Source: Methanoregulaceae archaeon PtaB.Bin056 (lineage in GTDB: Archaea; Halobacteriota; Methanomicrobia; Methanomicrobiales; Methanospirillaceae). From it: a stretch of 64,000 bases of DNA. This document shows, piece after piece, positions 34,685 through 43,185 of this stretch. Both the position numbers and the translations under genes were made by a program. Positions within the stretch are counted from its first letter, which is position 1; every line of letters begins with the position of its first letter. The stretch lies in NCBI GenBank assembly GCA_002067095.1, contig MVQD01000106.1, forward strand, positions 124,001 to 188,000. Reading direction: 5' to 3'. The notes below the pieces were generated by a model. The model ran no database searches, was not told the origin of the DNA, and saw nothing but the letters and a program-made list of their open reading frames with translations.

Positions 34685-35407
34685 TCAATACTCCCCTGGC
34701 AACGGGCAATTGTTCAATTCCGCAACTTCGGGGGGGATATCATCGGGTGGGACGCCGAGGGTCGCGACCTCCATTACCTTGTCCCAGGCGACGAGAGTCT
34801 CCACGCATCCGTCCTTGAGTGTCACCACCCCCATTGCCACAAGCCCCATCTTGTCGGACATCTCGAGGCCTTCTTTCACTTCTGAAAGACAGCCTACACC
34901 CAGTATGGCGTGGGGGTGATATTTCTTTACCATGCGCTTGATGAACGAAGAGCCGGGAACGATGAACACTCTGTAGCCCATCTTTTCAAGGACCTTCTTC
35001 CAGAACCCTATCGGGCAATCGCCACAACTCCTGCACTTCAGCCCTTCCGGGGAGAGGTGGGCAGGGCACCGGGACGACCTGAGACACTGTGGGAAAAAGA
35101 TTGCACGTTCAGTGACGGGGACCCCAGAAAAACTCTTCTTGTTCATGGTGTTGTGCAGGTTGATGAAGAAAGCCAGGACTTCACTGTCTTCAAGCCCGAA
35201 AAGCCGGAAGAGCGATTTCGCGAGTCCTTCCACGAGCACCATCCCGGCTTTGAGAAAGCGGGGAAAGTAAAGCCTTCCGGTATTGATGGAATAGATGGAG
35301 AGGGCGACGAGGACGAGCGCAAAGAAGAAGATACCGATGATGACCACGATTGTGATCTCGCCGATTAAATAGACCAGGTTCTGCCATAGCATGGTGTCAG
35401 TCTGCAC
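34685..35407 (-). CDS. DUF116 family protein
   Basis: 240 aa. Two membrane helices near the N-terminus (VYLIGEITIVVIIGIFFFALVLVALSIY), then a soluble domain with many cysteines: FPQCLRSSRCP, LKCRSCGDCPIGFWKK, and GVGCLSEVKEG, likely binding Fe-S or zinc. DUF116 proteins are widespread in methanogens without known function. Start is GTG at 35407 with GGAG ten nt upstream, or ATG at 35392. It is 15 bp after mtnA, probably the last gene of that operon. Confidence 0.82.
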   Translation of the reverse strand: MQTDTMLWQNLVYLIGEITIVVIIGIFFFALVLVALSIYSINTGRLYFPRFLKAGMVLVEGLAKSLFRLFGLEDSEVLAFFINLHNTMNKKSFSGVPVTERAIFFPQCLRSSRCPAHLSPEGLKCRSCGDCPIGFWKKVLEKMGYRVFIVPGSSFIKRMVKKYHPHAILGVGCLSEVKEGLEMSDKMGLVAMGVVTLKDGCVETLVAWDKVMEVATLGVPPDDIPPEVAELNNCPLPGEY

Positions 35408-35421
35408 AGGCCTGCATCTCC

Positions 35422-36471
35422 CTACATCCCGCGGGCCCTTCTGGCAGCCTCGATCTGCTTCCAGTCAACGGGGGGTTTCATGACCCCAACATCAGTGATG
35501 AATGCGGTGACCAGGTCATGGGGCGTGAGATCAAATGCATAGTTCCTGACATCCACACCGTCCGGAACCGTCACAGCCCCTCCGCAGGAGGCGACTTCGT
35601 TCCTGTCCCTCTCCTCGATGGTGACGTTATCGGTCGAACGGCCAGGGTCGAACGTGGAGAGCGGCGCGGCAACGAAGAATGGGATCTCGTGGTAGCGTGC
35701 GGAGACGGCGTGCATATAGGTCCCGATCTTGTTGAAGACTGCGTCGGGGGTGACCCGATCGGCACCTACGATCACCATGTCAATCTCTCCCCGTCTCATG
35801 AGGAATGCCGCAGACGAGTCGGGGATCACTGTCACGGGGATGCCGTCCCTCTGGAGTTCCCAGGCGGTGAGACGGGCTCCCTGGAGCAGCGGCCGGGTCT
35901 CGCAGGCGATCACCTGCACCTCTGCTCCCGACTCCACCGCGGAGCGGACGACGCCGAGTGCAGTCCCCCACTCGCTGCATGCAAGCGCCCCTGCATTGCA
36001 GTGGGTGAGCACGGTAGTGCGCCCCCGGATGAGGGAGGTGCCATGGCTGCCCAGTTCATGGCAGGCACGGGCATCTGCAGAGGCAAATTCCCGTGCGGCG
36101 TGCAATGCATCTGCCCTCGCAGCAGGGACGGAATGGGCCTCTTCGACTGCCCTCATTACGAAATCGACGCCAGTGGAAAGGTTCACGGCAGTCGGCCTTG
36201 CCCCGGTGATGCGTCCCGCTTCGACCCAAAGTGCCCGCATGAAGCGGGAATGCTCCTTCTCCCTGATCTTCCTGCTCGCAAGCACCACCCCGTAGGCCCC
36301 TGCAACTCCGAGTGCGGGAGCTCCACGGACCTCCAGTCGGCGTATTGCTGAGATGAGCCGGTCAACCGACCGGCAGCGAACGAGTCGGAAATGTTCTGGC
36401 AACCGCGTCTGGTCGATAAGCGTAACCGAGACCTCATCGTCGTCCCAGGATATCGTCTCCACCGCTTTCAT
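35422..36471 (-). CDS. mtnA: S-methyl-5-thioribose-1-phosphate isomerase MtnA-like
   Basis: 349 aa eIF2B-like isomerase. Active-site Cys in LTHCNAGALA and Asp in VIVGADRVT match MtnA; the N-terminal IDQTRLPEHF and GAPALGVAGAYG are also typical. It isomerises methylthioribose-1-phosphate; in archaea lacking a complete methionine salvage pathway, homologues are proposed to act on 5-deoxyribose or ribose-1,5-bisphosphate-type substrates, but the sequence favours MtnA. The ATG overlaps the stop of the HdrA-like gene (ATGA). Confidence 0.88.
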   Translation of the reverse strand: MKAVETISWDDDEVSVTLIDQTRLPEHFRLVRCRSVDRLISAIRRLEVRGAPALGVAGAYGVVLASRKIREKEHSRFMRALWVEAGRITGARPTAVNLSTGVDFVMRAVEEAHSVPAARADALHAAREFASADARACHELGSHGTSLIRGRTTVLTHCNAGALACSEWGTALGVVRSAVESGAEVQVIACETRPLLQGARLTAWELQRDGIPVTVIPDSSAAFLMRRGEIDMVIVGADRVTPDAVFNKIGTYMHAVSARYHEIPFFVAAPLSTFDPGRSTDNVTIEERDRNEVASCGGAVTVPDGVDVRNYAFDLTPHDLVTAFITDVGVMKPPVDWKQIEAARRARGM

Positions 36472-37751
36472 CGGGAAGACCCGTCCCTGCTCGCATCGAG
36501 GAAGGCTCTCATGGCCGCAGCTCCCGCATGCGCAACGCAGTCGGGGATATCCCGTGGTTGGGTCGCAGTCCCTGCAAGGTATATCCCCGGCCTTATGGTT
36601 GCAACGGTCTCTATCTTGTCATCAAGCGGCTTGAGAAAACCCGTCTGCTCCCTTGGGATGCCAAAGAGGGTGGCGATATTCCCCGCTTCAATTGATGGCT
36701 GGAGGCCAACTGAGAGCACAACCAGTTCGGGCATGAGATTCAGCATCTCTCCGCTTTCCGTGTTCTCAACCCGCAGAGAGAGTCTATCTCCCTCGTCAAG
36801 GATCTCGGCAGGCATTCCACGGACGAATTGCACACCGGCATCCACCGCCCGCTGGTAATACTCCTCGTAGCCCTTTCCGTACGCCCTGATATCCATGTAG
36901 AGGATGGTCACCTCCGTTTCGGGGTATTTTTCCCGGATGAGTATGGCATTCTTGATCGCATACATGCAGCACACTCCCGAGCAGTACGGCCTGTCGATCT
37001 GATTGTCCCTTGAACCCACGCACTGGACAAAGACAATCGACCGAGGCGTCATCCCATCCGAAAGTCTCCGTATTACCCCCCCTGTCGGCCCGCTGGCGTT
37101 CATCATCCGCTCGAACTCAAGACTCGTGACAACATCGGGAAACCGCAGGTACTGGAACTGCTCCTTATTCCCCGCGTCAAAGACATCGTATCCGCAGGCA
37201 ATAATCACGCTCACTGCGTCGACCGAAAACTCCTGCTCGGTATCTTCCTTGCGTATGGCCTCCCGGCCACAGACATCATAACAGAGGCCACACTCGATGC
37301 AGTGTTCGGGATCCTTGACAACGATATCAGGGACCACCTGCTGGTGGGGTTTATAGATGGCTTTCCTGACCCCTATGCCTGCATCGAACCGGTTGTATAC
37401 CTCGACGGGACAGACTTCGATGCAGTCTCCGCACCCATTACAGCGTTCTTCATCGATGTAGCGCGGCATCCTGGTGATGGTGACGGTAAAGTGCCCGGCC
37501 TCGCCCGAGATCGCGCTCACCCTTGCGCAGGTGTGGGTGTGGATTCTGGGGTGCCGGTATACGTCCATCATCTTGGGTGAGAGAATGCACATCGAGCAGT
37601 CGTTCGTCGGGAACGTCTTGTCAAGCATCGCCATGTGGCCTCCGATGGAGGGTTCTTTCTCGACGAGATGTACATCGATCCCGTGGTTGGCGAGGTCAAG
37701 CGCCGCCTGGATCCCGGTAACTCCCCCGCCGATGATCACCACCTCAGGCAT
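36468..37751 (-). CDS. HdrA-like flavin/Fe-S protein (short form)
   Basis: 427 aa, much shorter than canonical HdrA of about 650 aa. FAD-binding VVIIGGGVTGIQAALDLA starts at residue 3; the HdrA signature KTFPTNDCSMCILSPKMMDV follows, then two [4Fe-4S] motifs, CNGCGDCIEVCP and CIECGLCYDVCG, then CVGSRD, CSGVCCMYAIKNA and the second flavin segment GIYLAGTATQPRDIP. It lacks the C-terminal cluster domain of full HdrA and resembles QmoA-type subunits. No hdrBC or electron-bifurcating partner is adjacent; neighbours are gamma-CA and MtnA, with overlaps at both ends. Confidence 0.82.
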   Translation of the reverse strand: MPEVVIIGGGVTGIQAALDLANHGIDVHLVEKEPSIGGHMAMLDKTFPTNDCSMCILSPKMMDVYRHPRIHTHTCARVSAISGEAGHFTVTITRMPRYIDEERCNGCGDCIEVCPVEVYNRFDAGIGVRKAIYKPHQQVVPDIVVKDPEHCIECGLCYDVCGREAIRKEDTEQEFSVDAVSVIIACGYDVFDAGNKEQFQYLRFPDVVTSLEFERMMNASGPTGGVIRRLSDGMTPRSIVFVQCVGSRDNQIDRPYCSGVCCMYAIKNAILIREKYPETEVTILYMDIRAYGKGYEEYYQRAVDAGVQFVRGMPAEILDEGDRLSLRVENTESGEMLNLMPELVVLSVGLQPSIEAGNIATLFGIPREQTGFLKPLDDKIETVATIRPGIYLAGTATQPRDIPDCVAHAGAAAMRAFLDASRDGSSR

Positions 37752-38235
37752 GCAGGTAGCTCCTTGCCAGCTCCCAGTAATTCCTGGCGTTCTGGACGAT
37801 ATGCGCTCTCTGGGCTTCTGTAACCGGCTTGATCGCCTTTCCCGGCACGCCAACGACCACGGTTCCGGATGGAATTTCGGTACCCTCTGTGACCACCGAT
37901 CCGGCGCCAAGGAGACAGTCCTCTCCCACCACCGCCCCGTTGAGTACGATGGCCCCCATCCCAACGAGGACCCTGTCAGAGACGGTGCAGCCGTGCAGGA
38001 TGGCCCCGTGGCCTATGGAGACATCGCTTCCAATACGGACCGGGAACCCCTTGCTCGTGTGGATCACTGCGTTGTCCTGTACATTCGACCGGTCTGCAAT
38101 GACGATCTTATCCCTGTCTCCACGGACCACTGCGCCGAACCAGATGCTCACCCCGGACCCGATCTCCACGTCTCCGAGCACCGTGGCATTCTCCGCAACA
38201 AAGGTCTCTGCCGTGCGCGTGCGACCAACAGCCAT
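37744..38235 (-). CDS. Gamma-class carbonic anhydrase family protein
   Basis: 163 aa left-handed beta-helix protein with hexapeptide repeats from residue 10 to 130. Metal-ligand histidines are in VIHTSKG and SIGHGAILHG, matching the Cam/YrdA family; Arg and Gln in RGDRDKI and SNVQDNA are also present. Carbonic anhydrase activity is possible, but many members of this short form lack shown activity. First gene of the unit with HdrA-like, MtnA and DUF116; overlaps the next by 8 bp. Confidence 0.87.
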   Translation of the reverse strand: MAVGRTRTAETFVAENATVLGDVEIGSGVSIWFGAVVRGDRDKIVIADRSNVQDNAVIHTSKGFPVRIGSDVSIGHGAILHGCTVSDRVLVGMGAIVLNGAVVGEDCLLGAGSVVTEGTEIPSGTVVVGVPGKAIKPVTEAQRAHIVQNARNYWELARSYLHA

Positions 38236-38265
38236 AATAGCATTAAAAAATCAATATCAGGCACC

Positions 38266-38724
38266 ATGAAGGTTATGGTCGGGGGAACATTCGATCCCCT
38301 CCATGATGGCCATAAAAGGCTGATCTCCCGTTCATTTGATCTTGCGGGAAGCGCTGGCACGGTGATCATTGGCCTGACAACCGATGCCTTTGCATCACGA
38401 AAGAGCCATCCCGTTCGTCCCTTCAACGAGAGGAGGAGATCGCTGGAGAAGTTTATCAGGGAGAACCAATGGAGCGCCACATGGACGATCCAACCGCTGA
38501 ACGACCGTTTTGGGTCGGCGCTCGACGATGAGTTCGATGCCCTTGTCGTCAGTGAGGAGACGCTTCCCATCGCCCGGGATATCAACAGGCTCCGGAGGGA
38601 GCGGGGCCATCAGAAAGTTGACATCCATCAGATCACCTGCGTACTTGCCGAGGATGGGAAATGGATCTCAAGTACCAGGATATATCGCGGAGAGATCGAT
38701 GATCACGGCCGGCTGCTCTCCTGA
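38266..38724 (+). CDS. coaD: Phosphopantetheine adenylyltransferase, archaeal CoaD
   Basis: 152 aa nucleotidyltransferase. The motif GTFDPLHDGHKRLI contains the HxGH active site and ISSTRIYRGEID the ISSTxI motif. It transfers AMP to 4'-phosphopantetheine in CoA synthesis. The ATG at 38266 starts exactly at the first beta strand; the longer frame to 37474 is antisense to neighbouring genes. Divergent from gamma-CA by 30 bp. Confidence 0.92.
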   Translation: MKVMVGGTFDPLHDGHKRLISRSFDLAGSAGTVIIGLTTDAFASRKSHPVRPFNERRRSLEKFIRENQWSATWTIQPLNDRFGSALDDEFDALVVSEETLPIARDINRLRRERGHQKVDIHQITCVLAEDGKWISSTRIYRGEIDDHGRLLS

Positions 38725-39073
38725 TTGATGCGGCTTTCCTTCAGCGTCATTTGGGTTCGTAGAACTGCAACCATCAGCATAATTTATAGCCTGGTGCAGA
38801 GAAGCGAAAGACTGGTACTCACAGCATCTCTTTTTGATCGGGTCGTGAATATCATAGCTGCCCCTTCCGTCGGAATCCTGAATGACCTGGTTGCAGGTCC
38901 CGTGTTATTCAGCGTGTCCCGAAAGTCCAGGCCAGAAGGACAGGACTGCTGAACCAGGTCCATCATGCACATTGATATCATTGGACACTTCAATGGGAGG
39001 GTGATACTCTCAGCATCATTTTTTCCTCGTCCATCCGCTTGCCGGCAATGTGCAGACGAATCAGGAAATGGAT
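38725..39073. other. Intergenic region, possibly gene remnant
   Basis: A 75-codon frame (38725-38952) follows the coaD stop directly but has no ribosome-binding site or recognisable product. Two similar stretches, ACTCACAGCATCTCTTTTT near 38817 and ACTCTCAGCATCATTTTTT near 39005, are the only repeat noticed. No RNA gene seen. Confidence 0.4.
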
Positions 39074-39682
39074 TTAGGAGTTCTTCCTCTTTGCCAGGAT
39101 GAACCCGGTAACGGCTCCCGCGGCAGCGGGTGCAAGTACCCACGAGAGGGGCGCCTTTGCGGTTGTGGGCTCGGGCCCGGGAGTCCCGTTCATCTCACCG
39201 ATAAGGAACATCGCCATATGCAGCGCTTCGTTCGCTTCGTCGTTGCGGCCAAGGTTGGAGAGTGCCGTCGACCTGTCAATCCAGGCTTCGGAGAGCCGTG
39301 GGTCGAGTTCAATGGCGCGGTCGGCTGATTCAAGTGCCTCTTCGTTGCGGCCAAGCGAGATGAGGGCGCTTGCGCGGTTGGTCCATGCCTCCGCCTGGTT
39401 CTCATCGATCGCAAGCGCCCGGTCAGAGGCCACGAGCGACTGGTTATACTCTCCCATCGCGTTCAGTATCCCCGCCCGGGTGATCCAGGCGATGGTGAAG
39501 TTCGGGTCCATTGAGAGTGCCTGGTCAATGGACTCGAGCGCTGCGGAGAAGTTACCCTCTACGGCAAGGTCGACACCCCTGTTGTAGGCATCGATTGCCT
39601 CCATGGCAGGCGCTGCTGCCCCACAGGTAACCCCTCCGACTATCGTGCATACCGCAATAAAAAGCAGAACGCGGCAATTCAT
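39074..39682 (-). CDS. Secreted TPR protein with C-terminal anchor
   Basis: 202 aa. Signal peptide (CRVLLFIAVCTIVGGVTCGAAA), three and a half TPR units from about residue 25 to 160 (each around AEAWTNRASALISLGRNEEALESADRAIELDP), then a C-terminal helix VLAPAAAGAVTGFILAKRKNS that anchors it. The TPRs face outside the cell. Start at 39682; the extension to 39745 is basic and unlikely. An extracytoplasmic assembly or scaffold role is inferred. Confidence 0.75.
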   Translation of the reverse strand: MNCRVLLFIAVCTIVGGVTCGAAAPAMEAIDAYNRGVDLAVEGNFSAALESIDQALSMDPNFTIAWITRAGILNAMGEYNQSLVASDRALAIDENQAEAWTNRASALISLGRNEEALESADRAIELDPRLSEAWIDRSTALSNLGRNDEANEALHMAMFLIGEMNGTPGPEPTTAKAPLSWVLAPAAAGAVTGFILAKRKNS

Positions 39683-39864
39683 CAAAAATCCCTTCCTATC
39701 TATTCGTTTTAATAGCAGGACGGGAAATACTTTCCCTTTTTGCATCTGCCAGGTTGTTTATAAGACCCGCGCGGTCAGCCAATGAAGATGAACCGAATGG
39801 CCCTGAAAGGAATATTCCCGGTATTTCGGAGAATCGGAGATGTTCATCGAAAATGGAGGGATAA

Positions 39865-40335
39865 TCATATGATGTGGCTCGTGATGTCTTTTGAGATCAG
39901 CCAGTCACAGTACACGCAACGCAGTCCCTTCGGCTGCACGAGGAAACAGGATTCAATGGGCTCGTTCGTGTTCGATATGCACCCGGGGTTCGGGCACCGC
40001 ACGATCCCGACCACCTCGGCGGGGATCTCGACGCCCTTCTTGTCCCAGACCTTGTAATTGCGGATGATGTTGATAGAGGCCCGCGGGGCAATCAGCGCGA
40101 TCTTGTCCACTTCGTCCTTGCGAAGCTCCCTGTTCTTGATCTTCACGATATCCTTGAACCCGATCTTGCCGCTCTCCACGTTGGTTGCAACAGATATCGA
40201 TTCCTGGGTAGTGCCCGTGATCCCGATTATCCGAAGCACGTTGAGAGCCTCTCCCGCGGTGATGTGGTCGATCACTGTGCCGTTCTCGATAGGGCTGATG
40301 AGGAGGCCCTTGGGTTCGCCCTTTGCTCTTCTCAT
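39865..40335 (-). CDS. pyrI: Aspartate carbamoyltransferase regulatory subunit
   Basis: 156 aa. The allosteric domain (GLLISPIENGTVIDHITAGEALNVLRIIG) binds CTP/ATP, and the C-terminal zinc domain carries CPNPGC and CVYC. It overlaps pyrB by 4 bp as usual. In complex with PyrB it regulates pyrimidine synthesis. Confidence 0.96.
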   Translation of the reverse strand: MRRAKGEPKGLLISPIENGTVIDHITAGEALNVLRIIGITGTTQESISVATNVESGKIGFKDIVKIKNRELRKDEVDKIALIAPRASINIIRNYKVWDKKGVEIPAEVVGIVRCPNPGCISNTNEPIESCFLVQPKGLRCVYCDWLISKDITSHII

Positions 40336-41228
40336 GCCATCACCCGAAGGAGCATTGCCATCCGCACCGGGATACCGTTTGCCGATTGCTCGAAGTACCG
40401 GGCGTAAGGCAGCTGGTCCACCCGCGGATCGATCTCGTTGACCCTGGGGAGGGGATGAAGGACTACCAGGTGATCGCGTACACCCGTGAGCAGCTCCGGG
40501 GTAACCCTGTAGCTTGATGCGACCTTGAAGTAGGAGGCCGAATCCGGAAAACGCTCCCGCTGTATCCGTGTGACGTAGAGGACGTCAAGGTCTTTTACCA
40601 CCTCCTGCACGTCATCATGCTCGACCACCTCGGTGCCTGCATCGCGAAGCTCACCTGCAAGGCCCGAGGGGAGCTCAAGCCCCTTTGGCGATATGGTATG
40701 GAGGGTAGCCTTGTAAAGGGAAAGGGCATGGGCAAGCGAGTGCGCAGTCCTCCCGTACCGGAGATCACCGAGCAGGCCGACAGTGACGCCATCGAGCGGC
40801 ATCGACTGCCGGATGGTGTAAAGGTCGAGGAGCGTCTGCGAAGGATGCTGCCCGGCCCCGTCGCCTGCATTGATGACAGGTACCTGGGCGAACTCGCTCG
40901 CGAGGCGGGCCGCCCCCTCTTTTGGGTGGCGAAGCACGATCGCATCGACGTACCCGCTCACTACCCGGATCGTGTCAGCGAGGGTCTCGCCCTTTACCAT
41001 GGAGCTTGCTTCCACACTGTCCATCGAGATCGAGTCCCCGCCGAGGCGGGCGATGGCGGAGGCAAACGACATCCTCGTCCGGGTGCTTGGTTCGAAGAAG
41101 AGGAGGCCAAGGAGTCTCCCCTTCAGGGCCTCCGAGTCGTATCTTCTTTCCTGGAGGGCCTGCGCGTGGTCCAGCATTCCGTCGATCTCGGCCCTGTCCA
41201 GATCACGGATGGATATGATATGCCGCAT
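40332..41228 (-). CDS. pyrB: Aspartate carbamoyltransferase catalytic subunit
   Basis: 298 aa. The carbamoyl-phosphate motif FFEPSTRTRMSFASA, GDGAGQHPSQTLLDLYTI and HPLPRVNEID identify it as aspartate rather than ornithine carbamoyltransferase. The ATG at 41228 gives the usual start MRHIISIRDL; GAAGGAA lies before it. It forms an operon with pyrI. A GCATTTATGA element near 41320 could be the TATA box. 41229-41526 contains no other gene I can support. Confidence 0.96.
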   Translation of the reverse strand: MRHIISIRDLDRAEIDGMLDHAQALQERRYDSEALKGRLLGLLFFEPSTRTRMSFASAIARLGGDSISMDSVEASSMVKGETLADTIRVVSGYVDAIVLRHPKEGAARLASEFAQVPVINAGDGAGQHPSQTLLDLYTIRQSMPLDGVTVGLLGDLRYGRTAHSLAHALSLYKATLHTISPKGLELPSGLAGELRDAGTEVVEHDDVQEVVKDLDVLYVTRIQRERFPDSASYFKVASSYRVTPELLTGVRDHLVVLHPLPRVNEIDPRVDQLPYARYFEQSANGIPVRMAMLLRVMA

Positions 41229-41526
41229 CGTATTCCTTCGCCCTCTCTCTGATTTCCCCGGGATGGCTACCTGTCCTTTCCATCCCTCCTGTAAAATCTT
41301 GTATGGACGGGCCACGTCATAAATGCATGTCCATTGACCGGAGGTTTGGGCGAAGCAATGAGAATTGACTCGAGAATCTCTCACGGCCAGGGCCAGGAGA
41401 GAATGGCGGCAGCGATGAAACAAAGGTCCGGGAATACCTGACCGTTTAAGTTTGTATATCGCGCAATTCCTTGCCGCATGCCATCAAACCAAAAATTCAC
41501 GCGGGGCCCCCCTGCCCTGCCGGGTC

Positions 41527-43056
41527 TCACCCCGGTCGCTGGTCGTCCTTCTTCCCCGTGCGCACCCTGTGCAGGGAGGCAGACCTGCCCCTGCCAGTGT
41601 ATTCTCTCACCCGGCTCTCCCTTGTTACCAGCAGGTTGTAGGCACGGTGTTTCTGATTGAACCTGACCAGAACGGAGGTGAATTCGGCAATGGACCCATA
41701 GGGGATCGAAAGGAGCGCGTCGTTCTTCCCAGAGAGGTGGTAGGAGGGAAGGATCGCATAGACGGGTTGCCCTGCGGTCCCGTCACAGATTTTGTATACA
41801 TACGTCCTTTGGTCTCCAAGGTTTCCTGACAGTACAACTCCCGCAACATTGATCCTCCTGTTGAGGTGTCGCGACAGGGTGGAGAGCCGGGCATAGCTCC
41901 TTGACGAAAGGGGGAGCCCGGGGACCGCCTGGGGGGGTGCCTTCCTGAGCAGCGCATACGAGTACTTGATGTCGGTGTTCCTGTACCGGTATCTTTCATC
42001 TCCAGTTGCGAGAGCCTCCATGAGTTCTGTCGCATTTATGGGCGGTTTTTCAACGAAACTCCAGCAGTGTTGAGGGACGCAGGGGACGTTCCAGAGGAAG
42101 CGGCATGGGGCATGAAGAAAGAGGCCGGAAGCCGCCGCATGGTGGGCGACCTCCCTCAACTCCAATGAATTTACCATGTCGGCGGGCTCAACAATCAGGA
42201 TGCTGCCATCGGAAGAGAGCGCCTTTGCATATCTCTGCACAAGTTTCCCCCTCTCCCTGGGAGTGAGCGCGGTCATCTCGTTCAGGGCATTCTGGAAGAT
42301 AATCAGGTCGAGCGATGGGGGGATGTCGCAAAGGGGCATTGTGCCAATGTCACCTTTGAGAGGTGGATGGAGCGTGACAGAATCGCCCCCGGAAAGAGTT
42401 CTCTCCGCGAGGAAACGGTAGGCCTCGATAAATTCCTCTGACTGCTCGATTGCATAGATATCTGCAGTACACCCGCCTATCCTTCGAAAGAAGTCGTTGA
42501 TGGCGAGCGGAACTACGCCGGGACCGCACCCGAGATCCAGCACCCGCATGGACCGTTTCAGGAGCCCTGCCAGGGCAAGGCCATACAGGAGGTGCTCGGC
42601 CTGAACGAAGAAGACCGGCGCCTGGTAGGCAAGGTACCCGAGAACGGCGTATCCCTTCCTGTAGACGACCTTTTTCTCTCTCCCCTCGCGCCAGTATTCG
42701 TCCTTCTGCGATATGATCGCATGCCTGATCTTCTGGAGGACGGACGGGTCATTCCATGCCTTGCCGGTCTTTTCATTGATATACTGGCGGATGGAATTCT
42801 CGATCTCAAAAGGCAGGAAGGGATGCCTGAAGAAGGCATCCAGTCTCTGACACTCGTCAGGAGAGAGAGTCCTCTGCGGGGAGGGCTCCTTTCTCCGGAG
42901 GCGAAGGTCGCCGGGCACACGTTCAGTGACGAGGTCAAGGGTGGTGAACAGAGGCCAGAGTTCGGCTGCCGCCTTTGGCACAGGGCTTCTGTTGCCCGCC
43001 CTGGCAAGGACTTCCGAGAGCAGGAAAGTACCTTTTTTCTGCGCATTTTCGGCCAT
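41527..43056 (-). CDS. Rsm22-like small-subunit rRNA methyltransferase family protein
   Basis: 509 aa. A helical N-terminal region to about residue 150, then a SAM-dependent methyltransferase domain (VLDLGCGPGVVPLAI, DLIIFQNALNEM, GSILIVEPAD), cysteines CRFLWNVPCVPQHC, and a beta-rich C-terminal domain. It matches the Rsm22 family, which in yeast mitochondria assists the small ribosomal subunit; a role in rRNA modification here is inference. The ATG at 43056 has GGGAGAGG just upstream, so the frame to 43143 is probably not used. Confidence 0.78.
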   Translation of the reverse strand: MAENAQKKGTFLLSEVLARAGNRSPVPKAAAELWPLFTTLDLVTERVPGDLRLRRKEPSPQRTLSPDECQRLDAFFRHPFLPFEIENSIRQYINEKTGKAWNDPSVLQKIRHAIISQKDEYWREGREKKVVYRKGYAVLGYLAYQAPVFFVQAEHLLYGLALAGLLKRSMRVLDLGCGPGVVPLAINDFFRRIGGCTADIYAIEQSEEFIEAYRFLAERTLSGGDSVTLHPPLKGDIGTMPLCDIPPSLDLIIFQNALNEMTALTPRERGKLVQRYAKALSSDGSILIVEPADMVNSLELREVAHHAAASGLFLHAPCRFLWNVPCVPQHCWSFVEKPPINATELMEALATGDERYRYRNTDIKYSYALLRKAPPQAVPGLPLSSRSYARLSTLSRHLNRRINVAGVVLSGNLGDQRTYVYKICDGTAGQPVYAILPSYHLSGKNDALLSIPYGSIAEFTSVLVRFNQKHRAYNLLVTRESRVREYTGRGRSASLHRVRTGKKDDQRPG

Positions 43057-43185
43057 GACCTCTCCCAGATCCGGTTCTGGCATCCAGGAAGAATCTGCTG
43101 CCAGGGTGATAATCCCTTCCGGGGAACAGGACGATACGTACATAACATGCGGGGCCTAAGGTGAGAACGAGAGAATTCACCCTTA

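Noticed and set aside
38725-38952. 75-codon frame after coaD
   Set aside because: Starts right at the coaD stop without a ribosome-binding site; composition unlike protein.
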